Positions 1 through 11,410 of a stretch of DNA of 64,000 nucleotides are shown here, piece after piece (the first letter of the stretch is position 1; each line of letters opens with the position of its first letter). Both the position numbers and the translations under genes were made by a program. This DNA comes from Xenopus tropicalis (lineage: Eukaryota > Chordata > Amphibia > Anura > Pipidae). The notes under the pieces are model-generated. The model was not told the origin of the DNA and did no database searches. It saw only the letters and a list, made by a program, of their open reading frames with translations. Location: contig NC_030680.2 in the NCBI RefSeq assembly GCF_000004195.4, positions 143,616,045 through 143,680,044 on the forward strand, read 5' to 3'.

Positions 1-216
1 CTACTATAGGCACCATCTCTCCCTACTATACCTGCTATCCACAGCCCCAGTCCCTTCCCAGAGGCTATTATCCCCCCACTGCTACTATAGGCACCATCTC
101 TCCCTACTATACCTGCTATCCCACAGCCCCAGTCCCTTCCCAGAGGCTATTATCCCACTGCTACTATAGGCACCATCTCTCCCTACTATACCTGCTGAAC
201 CTATCCCCTCTTCTAC
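1..216 (-). repeat. 82-bp minisatellite, minus orientation, cut by window edge
   Basis: About 2.6 tandem units contain the words CTACTATAGGCACCATCTC and CCCAGTCCCTTCCCAGAGG. This is the reverse complement of the long 82-bp array at 59,052-61,544. The left part lies outside the window, so the full length is unknown. Confidence 0.9.
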
Positions 217-1007
217 CATAGCCTACCACGCCTTCACACAGATAAAAATGCAGTAAATGTGCTATAAATCAATGCTTGAGCGACTATCAGAAAGGCTGTT
301 TTTACAATTGCCAGAAAACATCCTTGGCTAAAGAATGCTAATAAAGAAGAATGATAACACCGCTTCACTGTAAAAGAAAAAGAATTAATGGGAAAAAGCC
401 TCATCCTGCTCATTCGAAAAGCAAATTGCTTATTATTTATATCAATCTGAAAGCGAGAAGCATTTGGTGCATCAATAATTGTTTTCTTTTGACTGGAAAC
501 TATTTTACATGATAAAAAAAAATAACACAATATTATACCTGAAATTGGCTTTGACGGTTCTTTTATGAATATACATAATGGATCAGACCCCAATTAAATC
601 CCAAACAAAGGGCTGCCGCTCTGCGCAGGAACCCATCTCGCGGAAAGGTCACAAATCGCACTTTGATAGCGGTCAGGAAATTAATTACCACCCTGACATA
701 TGTCAAAACAAATTTTAAGTAGATTAGCGCTGAGGTGGGGCTCTGGGGTTTGCTGGTTGGCAAAATGGGTTTTCGCTGAATGGATTCGCTTATACCGACA
801 CCATCGACGGAACCAGAAAGGCTTGTTTGCCTCTTTATCTTCTCTTGTGATACGTGAACCGGTACCATGGGTTCAGCGAGGCAGAAAATAAGTACAGGAG
901 GGAACTATTGTGTGTCGGAGATTCCAGTATAACTGGTGCCATCTTTCTATAATGACTAATTCTGATGAACCCAAGAGCCTAAAGTGAGATCTGCAGCAAA
1001 GAGCATT
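217..1007. other. intronic stretch, no recognised feature
   Basis: Mostly AT-rich unique-looking sequence inside slc25a26, 3' of exon 5 in gene direction. I looked for the next carrier exon (the conserved IPFSLVQFPLWE region) on the minus strand and did not find it. Short open frames here show no known domain. Confidence 0.5.
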
Positions 1008-1340
1008 AAAGGTGCCCATACACGGGCTGATTCTAGCTGCCGATATCGGTCCCTTAGATCAATTCGGCAGCTAATCGGGCCGTGTATAGGCACTAACGAC
1101 CGACCGATCGGCCGGTTACAAAATCTAGACGGATTGGGGACCACATTGACTCGTTAATGCGGTTCCCGAAGCGACTTTGCCTATACCCTTCGCTATAATT
1201 CGATCATTTGGCCCCAGGGCCAAACGACTGAATTAGCCTTGATTCTCCCGATATCGCCCACCCGTAGGTGGGGGATATCGGGAGAAGATCCGCTTGCTTG
1301 GCGACATCGCGAGCGGATCTGAAGGTGTATGGCCACCTTT
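1008..1340. mobile_element. hairpin MITE, AAAGGTGnCCATACAC ends (copy 1)
   Basis: The left end AAAGGTGCCCATACACGGG is mirrored by the right end GTGTATGGCCACCTTT. The interior is itself rich in short palindromes such as CCGATATCGG and CGACCGACCGATCGG. The same ends recur at 7,818-8,140, 8,512-8,717 and 11,046-11,410, so this is a family. It is non-coding. I cannot read a convincing target-site duplication here. Confidence 0.8.
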
Positions 1341-1802
1341 AGGCTTTTTTTCCCCCTCAATCTGACAGTATGGCAAGACCACCAAGTGCTGGCCTGGAGC
1401 AAAAGCCCCCAGGGGCAAAGGTCCTTTAGTCAACAACTTTGGTTCTCCTTCAAGAGCCTCAACGATGATTATACTAAGCAGAAGAAGGTCCTCAGAACTT
1501 TCCTCTTCCCTCCCTTATTGAACCTCAACCTGACAGCAGAGACATCAACCTGGGTGATATTTGGCCATGCCTATGGTACCGCCCTAATAAGCCCAACCAC
1601 AGCCCAGGCAGGAGCACAGATACCACTGCAAGGGTCATTACATAATGCCTAGCAGTGCCATGTTATTAGGAACCCCCTCCCTTTGCCAAGGGTGGTAGTT
1701 TGGGTCCCAAATGGGAGACTATACAGGAGCACAGAAGGTTTCATCCAGTCTTGTGCTGAGAATACCATAATGGAATTCTTTAACATGAATGGAACATTCC
1801 TA

Positions 1803-2650
1803 TTAAAGGAACAGTAACACCTAAAAATAAAAATGCTTCAAAGTAATTAAAATATAATATACAGTTGCCCTGCACTGGTAACACTGGTGAGTTGGGTTCA
1901 GAAAGACTATTATAGATGAAATAAATACCCTGCATGGGGGCAGCCATTAAAGCTGGAAAAAGGGAGAAAAGGCACAGGTTACATAGCAGATAACAGATAA
2001 GCTCTGTAGAATACAATGGTATTTTATCTGCTATGTAACCTGGGCCTTTTCTCCCTTTTTCCAGCTTGAATGGCAGCTCCCATGGCTACACAGCAGGGTT
2101 TATATTTAAAGGAAAAGTAACACTAAAAAATTTTAAGTGAAAAAGCTATTCTACCCTGCACCAATAACTGCCCTATCCTGCAAACCCCTTAGTATTTTGA
2201 CTGCTTTAAAAGAAAATACCTGTTAAAACTTGGCTTCCTGTTAATTGAACCAAGGCGAAACGGTGAAGGAAGGAGCAGCAATCACTATGCGACGATCGAT
2301 TGATCGAGTCTAGCCTTCCTTCTGTATAGGAAGGAGTCAGGCTAGACTGGACCAATCGATCGTTGCATAGTTGATGCCTGCTCCTTCCTTCGCTGTATCT
2401 CCTTAGTTCAATTGACAGGAAGCCACAGGAAGCCAAGTTTTAACAGGTATTTTCTTTTAAAGCATTCAAAATACTAAGGGGTTTGCAGGATAGGGCAGTT
2501 ATTGGTGCAGGGTAGAATAGCTTTTTCACAAATAATTTTCAAAAAATTTTTAGTGTTACTTTTCCTTTTGAAGCTATAGAAGGCTTTCTAATGCAAACAC
2601 ACCAGTTTTACCAGTAAAGGGCAACAGTACATTATACTTTAATTACTTCA
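1803..2650. mobile_element. T2-type MITE (outer copy), 3' end degraded
   Basis: The left end reads TTAAAGGAACAGTAACACC, the TTAAAGG start typical of Xenopus T2 (Kolobok-related) MITEs. It contains an internal palindrome around 1,960-2,070 (ACAGGTTACATAGCAGATAA and its complement). It is interrupted at 2,106-2,571 by a second element. Its right portion resumes near 2,572 (CACACCAGTTTTACCAGT) and fades out by about 2,650. The intact version of the same family is at 15,324-15,722. Confidence 0.75.
2106..2571. mobile_element. T2-like hairpin MITE nested in another T2 MITE
   Basis: It starts TTAAAGGAAAAGTAACAC and ends GTGTTACTTTTCCTTT, so the ends are inverted. The arms continue inward almost to the centre near 2,320 (CTTCCTTCTGTATAGGAAGG), so the single strand would fold into one long hairpin. 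It sits inside the outer element that starts at 1,803. Confidence 0.8.
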
Positions 2651-3558
2651 TCTACAGCTGCAGCTGAAATCGGTTTTGTCCAAACAGTTTGGATTTTATT
2701 TTTAGGGCTGTTCAAGTCTCTACTGCCTGTTTGGGTTTCACAAGACTGAATAATCAGGCCAATAACCACCTCTGATGTTACAGTCCCGCCCCCAAATGTC
2801 ATAGCTCTGGCCCCCCGATGTAATTATCTAGCCGTCTTGTCCAGTTTTTGCTAAGGTCAAAGGTGGCAACCCTTCAAAAACCATAGTACTGTACACAACC
2901 CCTCTGGTACGTGCTATAAATACATGTGCCCTATTGCAACTTGAATGGTTGCCCCCATGGATACACAGCAGCGTATTCATATAAACTATAAATGGTGCAT
3001 CTGAAGCAAAAGTACCAGCGCAGGGTAACAGTACATTATAAATAAATGAATACAAAACCGTTTGATTGTCCCCAGGGAAGCCAGCTTAATGGTCCCCAAT
3101 ATAGAACTGAATAGTTACAATATGGGTTATGTTTGTTTTGGAACAGAATTTTCTGAAGGAAAATACAGAAATATCAAATATTAATCCATAAGTCCCTGTT
3201 ACCAAGAAGCAGCTTATCAATCTATGGAGACCAAACTGCACCAGTCTTGTCCAGCTTTATAAATATAAACCTGGGCAGGGCAAATATGTTCACCGTGCAA
3301 ATAATTCTGCGCTGTGTGAATTTTATAATTAACCCCCAGTGATATCAAACTTGGCTACTAGAATTCCCAGCCTTCCCCCCAGTAACACCCCGACTGTTGG
3401 AAAATGGAAACTGCAATAGAAATGCATGGCCGGAGAATCATTCATGGATAACGAGGGACATGTAGGAAACCCAGAAAGCGGCAGTGAGGTTATTGTGCAA
3501 ATGATAACGCTCTCCCAATGTGCTTAATGAGCCAAGTATAACGGAGTGGGATCGTTAC
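2651..3558. other. slc25a26 intron 5 (part), T2 remnant at about 2,900-3,040
   Basis: The stretch at 2,900-3,040 (GGTTGCCCCCATGGATACAC, then CAGTACATTATA) is a diverged right half of the same T2 family as 1,803 and 15,324. The remainder up to exon 5 looks unique and holds no feature I can name. Confidence 0.55.
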
Positions 3559-3606
3559 CTCTCTCAGCACGGTGCTCTTATACCCTCGGTACAGTCCCTT
3601 TATGCC
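3559..3606 (-). CDS. slc25a26: slc25a26 exon 5 (mitochondrial SAM carrier)
   Basis: This is a 48-nt exon of 16 codons encoding GIKGLYRGYKSTVLRE. It is preceded on the minus strand by an acceptor (CCCATTCTAG) and followed by the donor GTAACG. Both boundaries are phase 0, matching exon 4. The segment is the GLYRGYKSTVLREIPFS region of the carrier, at the loop before transmembrane helix 4. The next exon should start with the IPFSLVQFPLWE segment and is not in the window, so the gene continues beyond the left edge. Confidence 0.95.
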
Positions 3607-4738
3607 CTAGAATGGGAGAGATAAATAGAGGCGGAATTATTCCTCGCACAGCGACAAACAATGAGATTTATTTCATAGCTCAGCACATTTTAAAAGGCTG
3701 ATGTGTTAATTCTCTATGGAAAAACAGTCACCCTGGCACATCATAGAAAATGTCATCCAATTCTATGTATTCTTTTTCTTTTAAAGGAGAATTAAACCCT
3801 TCTTAATACTCCCTAGCCCCAGGGTCATATTTATAGATAGGCACCCAAGGGCCCGTGCCTATATAATCAATATAGTTTTAAAATAGAAAAAAAACCCTCT
3901 ACAGCCGCTGCCGGATTTCCACCAGTAGGTGAGGGGTCTGGGCAGAAAGCAGATACCTTGCAAGGTTGCAGGTAGGATTTTAGGATATGGGTGTAGATGT
4001 GGGTCTTTGGGTCACTGGTTGGGTTGCAGGTCTTGTCTATATGCCTTTTCTTATATTATATTATCTATATTTTACTCCTTTACACATTTTTTTTTAATGA
4101 TTTTTTTCTACCGCCGCCCACTTCTGATGACGTCACTTCCAGTTTGCAGCAACAGCACTTCCTGTTTCATGGTGGTCAGTGGGTGGCGGATAGGATTGTG
4201 AATAAGGCAGTTGTGGGTCGGATCAGGTAGTTGTAACAATTGACAGCATGCAGGAACTACATGACCCACAATGCATTGCACTGTAATGTTCCTTTCCTTA
4301 TTGACATCACGTGTGCAGCAGGGAATTGTGGGATTGGGAGGAGGCAGGCTGAAGGCAGGCTGAGGGCAGGCGACTACTGTTACAGTTTATTTGAGTCTCC
4401 AGTAACAAAGACTTATGTGTCCTTTATAGGTGTAAGCAGAATAAAATGCAGGCCTGGGCTCAATAGATATCATTTATAATAACTGTGTGTCACAAAAACC
4501 TGAAAGCAAATAAATCCAATGCCGTAATGTGTGAGATAAACACGGGGCTCATTCCAACTCCCCTGACAGCTGCTGGATACACAAAACAGGGTTTAAATAA
4601 GGAGAGACGTTGCTCATAACCAACAGGATCCCAATTGCTGCTGTTAAACTAGAGCTCCCAGAAGCCAAGGGGTTTCTGGGAGTTGTAGTTTTACAGCAGC
4701 AGGGGGCCCATTAACGAACGCTGAGGTTGTGGCCTTAC
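3607..4738. other. slc25a26 intron 4, with dispersed repeat at 4,247-4,385
   Basis: This 1.1-kb intron is bounded by a GT donor at 4,738-4,737 and an AG acceptor at 3,608-3,607 on the minus strand. The portion 4,247-4,385 (GCATGCAGGAACTACATGAC, ATGCATTGCACTG, GACATCACGTGTGCAGCAG) is nearly identical to 44,994-45,128 and is a dispersed repeat, probably the interior of a T2-like MITE. A short hairpin at 4,640-4,700 has ends related to AACTACAACTCCCAGAA. Confidence 0.7.
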
Positions 4739-4843
4739 CTCCTGCCGTAGCGTGGCGGATAACATCTGATAGGTGGTGGAGGACGGACTCACTTGCGCCC
4801 TTTGCTTTATGACTTCAGAGGGAACACGTATCAGACACGCCAC
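4739..4843 (-). CDS. slc25a26: slc25a26 exon 4 (mitochondrial SAM carrier)
   Basis: This 105-nt exon of exactly 35 codons starts [19 protein letters not shown] and ends at ATLRQE. It carries the second mitochondrial-carrier signature on an odd-numbered helix (PxE form, here [10 protein letters not shown]), which closes the matrix gate. The acceptor is GCTCCATAG and the donor GTAAGG; both ends are phase 0, so it joins exon 3 (...GEV) to exon 5 (GIKG...) in frame. Confidence 0.97.
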
Positions 4844-4881
4844 CTATGGAGCAAAAACATTTTCCATCAGATACGTAACAT

Positions 4882-5450
4882 TTAAAGGACATGTAAACCC
4901 TACATTTTCCCAAAACAAAAAGCAGCTTTCAACTGGCAGCCATTTTTCCACTGACATCATCAGTGACATCTACATGTGCAAACAGCACATGTGCAGTGTA
5001 AAGTTCACGCAGTCAAGGATGCAGGCTTACACAGGCAGAACTTAATCCTGCTTGGATTGTGCCTCAGGAGAGGAGGTTAGGAGAAAAAAATTGGAGCAGA
5101 CAGCTAGAGCTGAGTTTCTATGGGAACCAGGAATGCTATTTCTTCATTGGATGCTAGACTAGCGGGCATGTTTAGAAACCTGAGGTGAGAAGAACTGAGC
5201 ATGCTCAGTAGCCGACAATCAAAGTAAATGCCAAAGGGAGGGGCTGAGTGGGTTACAGCGGGGGAAGGAATTCCAAGTAATTAAGGGGAGGTTGCAGCCT
5301 TACTATTAACCCTTGAACAACAGTGGCAGGTATTTAAAGATTTCAAAGAGGCTGGTCACTGATTCAAATGTCCTTCAAAGGGTCAAGATGAATATGCCCT
5401 AAATGTCTGGCTATTCAAGCAACAGCCTGAATCTTTATATCCTGGCCTAT
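4882..5450. mobile_element. T2-type MITE, left end TTAAAGGACATGTAAACCC
   Basis: The start TTAAAGGACATGTAAACCC has the TTAAAGG terminus of T2 MITEs. The interior has GAGCATGCTCAGTAG near 5,200. The right end is not obvious, so the limit is approximate. It lies in slc25a26 intron 3. Confidence 0.5.
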
Positions 5451-5454
5451 TTTT

Positions 5455-5860
5455 AGCAATATTTCAATTGGTCTTGATTATTCAATTTTTATCATTTTTA
5501 AATTATTTGCCTTACTCTTCTGACTCTTTGCAGCTTTCAAATGGGGGGTCACTGACCCCGGCAGCCTTTTCTCATTCCTTTGAGAAGCTCCAATTTTATT
5601 GTTATTGTTACTTTGTATTACTTATCTTTCTATTGAGGCCCTCTCCTGTTCATATTCCGGTCTCTCTTTAAAACCACTGCCTGGTTGCTAGGGTAAACTG
5701 GACACTAGCAACCACATAGCTGCTAAAATTCCAAACTGGAGAGCTGCTGAACAAAGAGCAAAATAATTCAAAAACTGCAAATAAAAAAAATGAAGACCAA
5801 TTGCAAATTGTCTCAGAATATCATTCTCTGCATCATTAAGCAATACGGAGCCAAGGGAAT
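5455..5860. repeat. dispersed repeat (AGCTTTCAAATGGGGGGTCACTGACCCC family), copy 1
   Basis: A multi-part sequence with the recognisable words AGCTTTCAAATGGGGGGTC, GGCCCTCTCCTGTTCATATT, CTAGCAACCACATAGCTGCT and AACTGGAGAGCTGCTGAACA. The same order of words is present at 14,525-15,870, 54,812-55,110 and, reversed, at 41,910-42,140. It is non-coding. The class is unknown to me. Confidence 0.75.
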
Positions 5861-5969
5861 GGGGCTTCCATAGAGTAATGAGTGGAACAATCTGCACTCA
5901 GAAGAATGTTGATTAGAAATGAATTGTATGGAGAGAAGCAGAGAGGGAGCCCGGGGCAGGGAACCTACT

Positions 5970-6680
5970 GATACTCCCTTAGACTCCATTTTAATTAAAT
6001 AATTCAAATTTTTTAAAAACATCTCATTTTTAATAAAACAGTACCTGTACTTGATCCCAACTAAGATATAATTACCCCTTATTGGGGGCAGAACAGCCCT
6101 ATTGGGTTTATTTAATGGTTAAATGATTCCCTTTTCTCTGTAATAATAAAACAGTACCTGTACTTGATCCCAACTAAGATATAATTACCCCTTATTGGGG
6201 CAGAACAGCCCTATTGGGTTTATTTAATGGTTAAATGATTCCCGTTTCTCTGTAATAATAAAACAGTACCTGTACTTGATCCCAACTAAGATATAATTAC
6301 CCCTTATTGGGGGCAGAACAGCCCTATTGGGTTTATTTAATGGTTAAATGATTCCCTTTTCTCTGTAATAATAAAACAGTACCTGTACTTGATCCCAACT
6401 AAGATATAATTACCCCTTATTGGGGGCAGAACAGCCCTATTGGGTTTATTTAATGGTTAAATGATTCCCTTTTCTCTGTAATAATAAAACAGTACCTGTA
6501 CTTGATCCCAACTAAGATATAATTACCCCTTATTGGGGGCAGAACAGTCCTATTAGGTTTATTTCATGTTTAAATGATTTTTAAGTAGACTTAAATGGTG
6601 GGGATCCAAATTACCATAAGACCCCTTATCCGGAAAGCCCCAGGTCCAGAGCATTTTGGATAAAAGGTCCCATACCTGTA
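5970..6680 (+). mobile_element. MITE with internal 112-bp minisatellite (copy 1)
   Basis: About five tandem units of 112-113 bp (key words AAACAGTACCTGTACTTGAT, AGATATAATTACCCCTTATT, CAGAACAGCCCTATTGGGTT) are followed by the terminal region GGATAAAAGGTCCCATACCTGTA. The left end is truncated and begins within the sub-terminal region (TTAGACTCCATTTTAATTAA). Further copies are at 28,108-28,838, 31,242-32,336 (inverted) and 43,254-44,146, the latter with both ends. Confidence 0.85.
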
Positions 6681-7817
6681 GTTACATTATCTATTATATC
6701 CCCAAGGCCCTCTCTGTCCTACCTGCCCCAACAAACAGAATTCCTTCTTCCATTGCTAAAAGCATAACGGTGCCGGATGTAATCCAATGCCATTCAGATA
6801 CAGGCAAAGCTCGGCAAGTACCCGCTGTGGGGGGCACAATCAGCACATGACCCCAATATAGCAGGAAAATAACAACTGCTCAATCTGTGAAGTTCAGCAT
6901 AAATATTTATAGTGCCTCGTGCTCCATAAACCCAACAGGGGGACGGGGGGGGGAAGCTTTGAACACGCTGGCACAGACAGAAAGCCAATCTAAGAACCCG
7001 AGGGGGCACGGATGGCACAGCGAGCTCCCCTGACTCCTGAGCTGCCATTGTGAAGGTGCTCTCTCAAAGTGATGCCTCCTTCTTTATTCTGAATTTCCAG
7101 CCGTTTTTTCCCCCTTTCGAGATTAACTTTGATCTCTCACTCCTATTTGAATCTGAACTACAGAGATTTCAGTTCACAGGAACAGAGCAAATAAAAAACT
7201 CCTTCTGCACCGAGCTCTAAACTGAGATAATGTCACCCCCGGTCCTGCCGTGACCTCCATCTTTCCGGGGATATGTCGGTCGGAGTCGCGCCCCCCCCCC
7301 TCTCCCTTTCCAGCAATGATGACATTTGGACATCAAAAATGGGCGAAATGTTAAACAACGGGGCTGTTTGATATCGGCTTTTTGTAAAGGAAATATTCAA
7401 GGCTTTCATGTGGGTCTTTCATATTCATGGTGGGGCCGGGGAGGCTAATGGAAAACATAGAAAAATATTGCATCTGTTATCTGAGAGGGTATCCGAGCGG
7501 AAAGATATTTGAAAAGGTTTCCTGGGCTGTGGCTGGGAGTTGTAGTTTAGCAACAGCTTTGGAGCCTCAGGTTGATGGAAACTGGTTAAGAGATTTCTGC
7601 TTTCTGCATATCTGGCACTGATGCCCATGCCCTTTCAACTATTAATAGAATTAAGCCAACCCTGATTGAAAAATGGTTGCTTTTGGTCAGGATACAGGGG
7701 TTGGCATGGGGTTTCATGGCCTGGCATGCAGTGTGCCCTGAAGGCTGGTACCATAGATACAATGTGCCCAGGGCAGCTCCAAACTGATATGCAACAAAGC
7801 AGTTTCAATCAGTCTAT
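6681..7817. other. slc25a26 intron 3, unique-looking sequence, possible conserved block at about 7,060-7,420
   Basis: No repeat family recognised. The 7,060-7,420 portion is balanced in composition, with motifs such as GATTAACTTTGATCTCTC and AATGATGACATTTGGACATC, resembling conserved non-coding DNA. Only alignment with other vertebrates could settle this. Confidence 0.3.
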
Positions 7818-8140
7818 AGGTGGCCATACAAGGGCTGCCAATCCAGGTACTTCAGACCAATTGGGCAGCTTATTTGCCCATGTATGGGCACCCCCGATGG
7901 GCCTACCCAACCGATATCTGGCCTTAAATTGGGCAGATCTCAATGGGGCAGGTTTGATTTTCCATCATATTGAGGACTGCACCGGCTCATTGATACAGTC
8001 CCCGATTGTGCGGTGCCTACACCCGCCATTGTAATTCGATCATTTGTCCGTAGGGCAAAACAATCAAATTAGCCCGTTATCGCCCACGTTTAGGTGGGCG
8101 AATCTTAGGTGAGCGAGTCTTGTCATGTATTGCCACCTTT
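7818..8140. mobile_element. hairpin MITE, AGGTGGCCATAC ends (copy 2)
   Basis: The left end AGGTGGCCATACAAGGGCTG and the right end CATGTATTGCCACCTTTA are inverted. It belongs to the same family as 1,008-1,340. It abuts the next MITE directly at 8,141. Confidence 0.75.
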
Positions 8141-8376
8141 AGGGCTCGGGCACACGAGGGAGATTAGTCGCCCGCGACAACTCTCCCTTGTTGGGGGCGA
8201 CTAATCTCCCCAATATGGCATACGCGGCGGCGTGAACGCCAAAGTTGGCTCTCGAGGTAACTTCGGCGATTTCCGCAAATCGTGCCGCCACATATGCCAT
8301 CCCACCGGCGATTTACATTTTTGCCGGTGGCATGACATATCGGGGCGACTTATCTCCCTCGTGTGCCAGAGCCCTT
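8141..8376. mobile_element. hairpin MITE, AGGGCTCGGGCACACGAGGG ends
   Basis: The left arm begins AGGGCTCGGGCACACGAGGG and the right arm ends CCCTCGTGTGCCAGAGCCCT. The arms continue inward through GAGATTAGTCGCC and its complement. A full-length palindromic MITE with no coding potential. Confidence 0.85.
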
Positions 8377-8511
8377 AGACTCAGAAAAGGTCACCCTACT
8401 ATAGTTCCAGGGGTGCCCAAAGTGCCAATGGAAAAACAGCCAAACAAGTAGAAATAATGCAGTGGGGACAGTGGGGAGCGATGGGAAAAGACAAGGTCTG
8501 GTAGGAAACTT

Positions 8512-8717
8512 AAGGTCCCCATACACCAGGGGCCTGCCCGACCGATATCTGGCCTGATATCGGGCAGATATCGATCGGGCAGGTTAAAAAATTCAGTCGG
8601 ATAGGGGACCGCATCGGCTCGTTGATGCGGTCCCCAAACTGACTGCACCCATTACCGTCGTTATAATTTGCCTAAATTCACCCGATATTGCGGATCTTTA
8701 CGTGTATGCCCACCTTT
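8512..8717. mobile_element. hairpin MITE (copy 3, shorter)
   Basis: It starts AAGGTCCCCATACACCAGG and ends CGTGTATGCCCACCTT. The interior repeats CCGATATCTGGCCTGATATC. A shorter version of the family at 1,008 and 7,818. Confidence 0.75.
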
Positions 8718-9908
8718 AGAAGGCAACAAACAAGACTGGGGGACAGGGGGGGATAATAATAATACAGATACAAAATAATTACATTTCTGAAAGACAAGAT
8801 ATTTACTGAGAAAACCAAGCGGCACGATGAGTTTTATGCACGGCACATAAACACAAAGCCAACCTGCACATAAGGAACGAAGCACTGAGCAAGTTCAGTC
8901 TAAAGAGTGAAATTATTGTCACCGGTCATTAATCGGCTTTCTCAGCCACTAAACAAGATCCGACTACAAACCACAAAGTCTAAATATCGCTCACACATAT
9001 ATACCGGCATGTTAAAACCAATGGGGCGAGCAATGCATTCCCAGCCAAAGTGCTGCCAGTTCGGCCCTAGCATCTGCTTTTATAGAGGACGATATATTTA
9101 TTGGCCGCCTCCTGGGCAAGCTTTATATGAGACAGCGAGGCTATTAAATGAGATAGATGGTGTAAGACTGCCACCTACTGGCGAAACTGAGAAATAACAG
9201 CCATAGATATCCAGCATCCAGGAACTACAGCACCCAGAATGCCCAGCCATTAAAAGCTCTGTACTCCTCTGCATTTACTCTGGAGTGGGGGGCCGGGGGT
9301 GTTTGTGGGGGGCAGTTGCTAATTTGCAGATTTCAAGCTCTAATCGCATGATGAATTTGTTGGCAGGGTGGGCAGTTATCTGTCTCCATTCATCTTTATT
9401 TACATGCAATTTGCAGCTGTGCCATTAATTGGGTTCCTGCTCCACTACACTCCTCCAAGGTCACGCTTGAAGCCTTTATGGCAACCATTGGCTTTAACCA
9501 TTTAATTGCTGTTTATGGCACATGAAAGCTACAGGGTGGGAGGGGATCTGATAGAGACAAATACGGAGGGTCTCACAAGGGGCAGAGATACTCAGGCAGA
9601 AATAGAATTTGTTCCTACGGGCAGTACAGCCAGTGGCACGGGCACAGCCCCAGGCAATACACATGGGAAGGGGCCACTAAATGAATGGGTCACTATAACT
9701 TCATGTTTACTTTCCTTTTACTCCATCTTTTGGAAATATAAAGAGGGGCACAATGTGGAACTTTCAGCACCAAATGTAAAATATAAAGGCCCAGGGTTCA
9801 GTTTCTGATTATAGGTCTTACCCTGCTACATTCCTGGGTGCAGGATTTTACTCTGTATTATTCTAAAATTCTCATTATTGACTCCAAGCCAGTCCCTGAA
9901 TTTTTCCA
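8718..9908. other. slc25a26 intron 3, mostly unique sequence
   Basis: No repeat or gene recognised. The part at about 9,330-9,510 (ATCTTTATTTACATGCAATT, GAAGCCTTTATGGCAACCAT) is AT-balanced and free of repeats, so it is a candidate conserved non-coding block. Confidence 0.3.
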
Positions 9909-10395
9909 ATTCAGCAGGAACAGCCCCCTAAGTTTGCTCATAGCCTGTACAGAGAGATACCATAAAACTATGGCAGCATAGGGATTCCCTTGTAATAAGC
10001 ACAATTCAGCAGGAACAGCCCCCTAAGTTTGCTCATAGCCTGTACAGAGAGATACCATAAAACTATGGCACATAGGGATTCCCCTGTACTAAGCACAATT
10101 CAGCAGGAACAGCCCCCTAAGTTTGCTCATAGCCTGTACAGAGATATACCATAAAACTATGGCACATAGGGATTCCCCTGTACTAAGCACAATTCAGCAG
10201 GAACAGCCCCCTAAGTTTGCTCATAGCCTGTACAGAGAGATACCATAAAACTATGGCAGCATAGGGATTCCCTTGTAATAAGCACAATTCAGCAGGAACA
10301 GCCCCCTAAGTTTGCTCATAGCCTGTACAGAGAGATACCATAAAACTATGGCAGCATAGGGATTCCCCTGTACTAAGCACAATTCAGCAGGAACA
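9909..10395 (+). repeat. 94-bp minisatellite, about 5.2 units
   Basis: The unit starts AATTCAGCAGGAACAGCCCC and contains TTTGCTCATAGCCTGTACAG and ATACCATAAAACTATGGCA. Copies differ at a few positions (GGCAGCAT or GGCACAT; TGTAATAAG or TGTACTAAG). The same unit occurs inverted at 49,022-49,260. Confidence 0.93.
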
Positions 10396-10950
10396 GCCTC
10401 CTAATATAAATGCAGCAATGAGAGAACTCATGGGTGCTATCACTATGTATTCATGAAGTGCATCATATTTCCTGAATAGGAATCATGCAATCATTCTAGA
10501 ACCTCAAACACAAAGAGCTGAGCATGTTACCATACTCCATGGCTCAGCATTGCCCCCTAGTGCATTACGTAAGGAAGTTCACCTTCCAGCATTTCATTGT
10601 CATTTTAAGTTTCAGCTTTTCTGTTCAGCCCCCCAAATGCTGCCCAGTTATGGAGTCACTAATCCTAATGATGACAAGTAGCTTATTAGCAAGGTTTTGT
10701 TAAAAGTAAAAGGATAAACTGGATGGATGGAGAGGTGTCTTTTATCAACTCAACTATGTAACCCTGAAACTGTCCCTAGCAAACAGACTGCATGTTTAAT
10801 TATTAGGATGCAGTATGGAGAGAAGTGAGGCAAAATATTCAAAAATCTATCCATAAAAAGATCAGATTTCTGTGTAATATAGCAATATATATATATTACT
10901 GTATTAGACAGAAACTATAATAGAGATTAGTAGGTAAGTGTCTATGTAAT
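10396..10950. other. intronic stretch without recognised feature
   Basis: AT-rich unique-looking sequence. A short (AT)n run lies at about 10,886-10,896. Confidence 0.4.
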
Positions 10951-10956
10951 AAAAGT

Positions 10957-11045
10957 GGCTAAGTTTGCCCAGGAGCAGTAACCTATAGCAACCAATCAGC
11001 AGGTAGCATTTACTGGTCACCTGTTTAAAAGCCAACATCTTATGT
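10957..11045. mobile_element. half of a CCAAT-rich hairpin element, interrupted
   Basis: GTTTGCCCAGGAGCAGTAAC followed by ATAGCAACCAATCAGCAGGT matches one arm of the hairpin element at 12,751-12,860. The second arm is missing and the MITE at 11,046 follows immediately. Confidence 0.6.
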
Positions 11046-11410
11046 AAAGGTGCCCATACACGTGAAAATTCGCTCGCTTGGCGAGGTCGCCAAGCGAGCG
11101 GATCTTCACCCGATATCCCCACCTAAGGGTGGGCAATATCGGGGAACATGTAGGCGAATTCGATTATAATTATATTATAAAATTATAATGGCGGCAATGG
11201 GGCAGTCAGTTCAGGGACTGCATCAACGAGCCAATGTGGCCCCGATCCGACTGAATCTTTTAACCTGCCCGATCGATATCTGCCCAATTTCAGGCCAGAT
11301 ATCGGTCGGGTATGGCCGTCGTTAGTGCCCCTACACGGGCTGATAAGCTTCCGAATCTGTCCAAGGGACCCATATCGGCAGCTACAATCGGCCCGTGTAT
11401 GGGCACCTTT
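11046..11410. mobile_element. hairpin MITE, AAAGGTGCCCATACACG ends (copy 4)
   Basis: Left end AAAGGTGCCCATACACGTG, right end CCCGTGTATGGGCACCTTT. The interior is rich in CGATATC palindromes. Same family as 1,008-1,340. Confidence 0.85.

Noticed and set aside
1..3558. Exon 6 of slc25a26
   Set aside because: I searched the minus strand for the IPFSLVQFPLWE segment and did not find it; the exon probably lies beyond the left edge.
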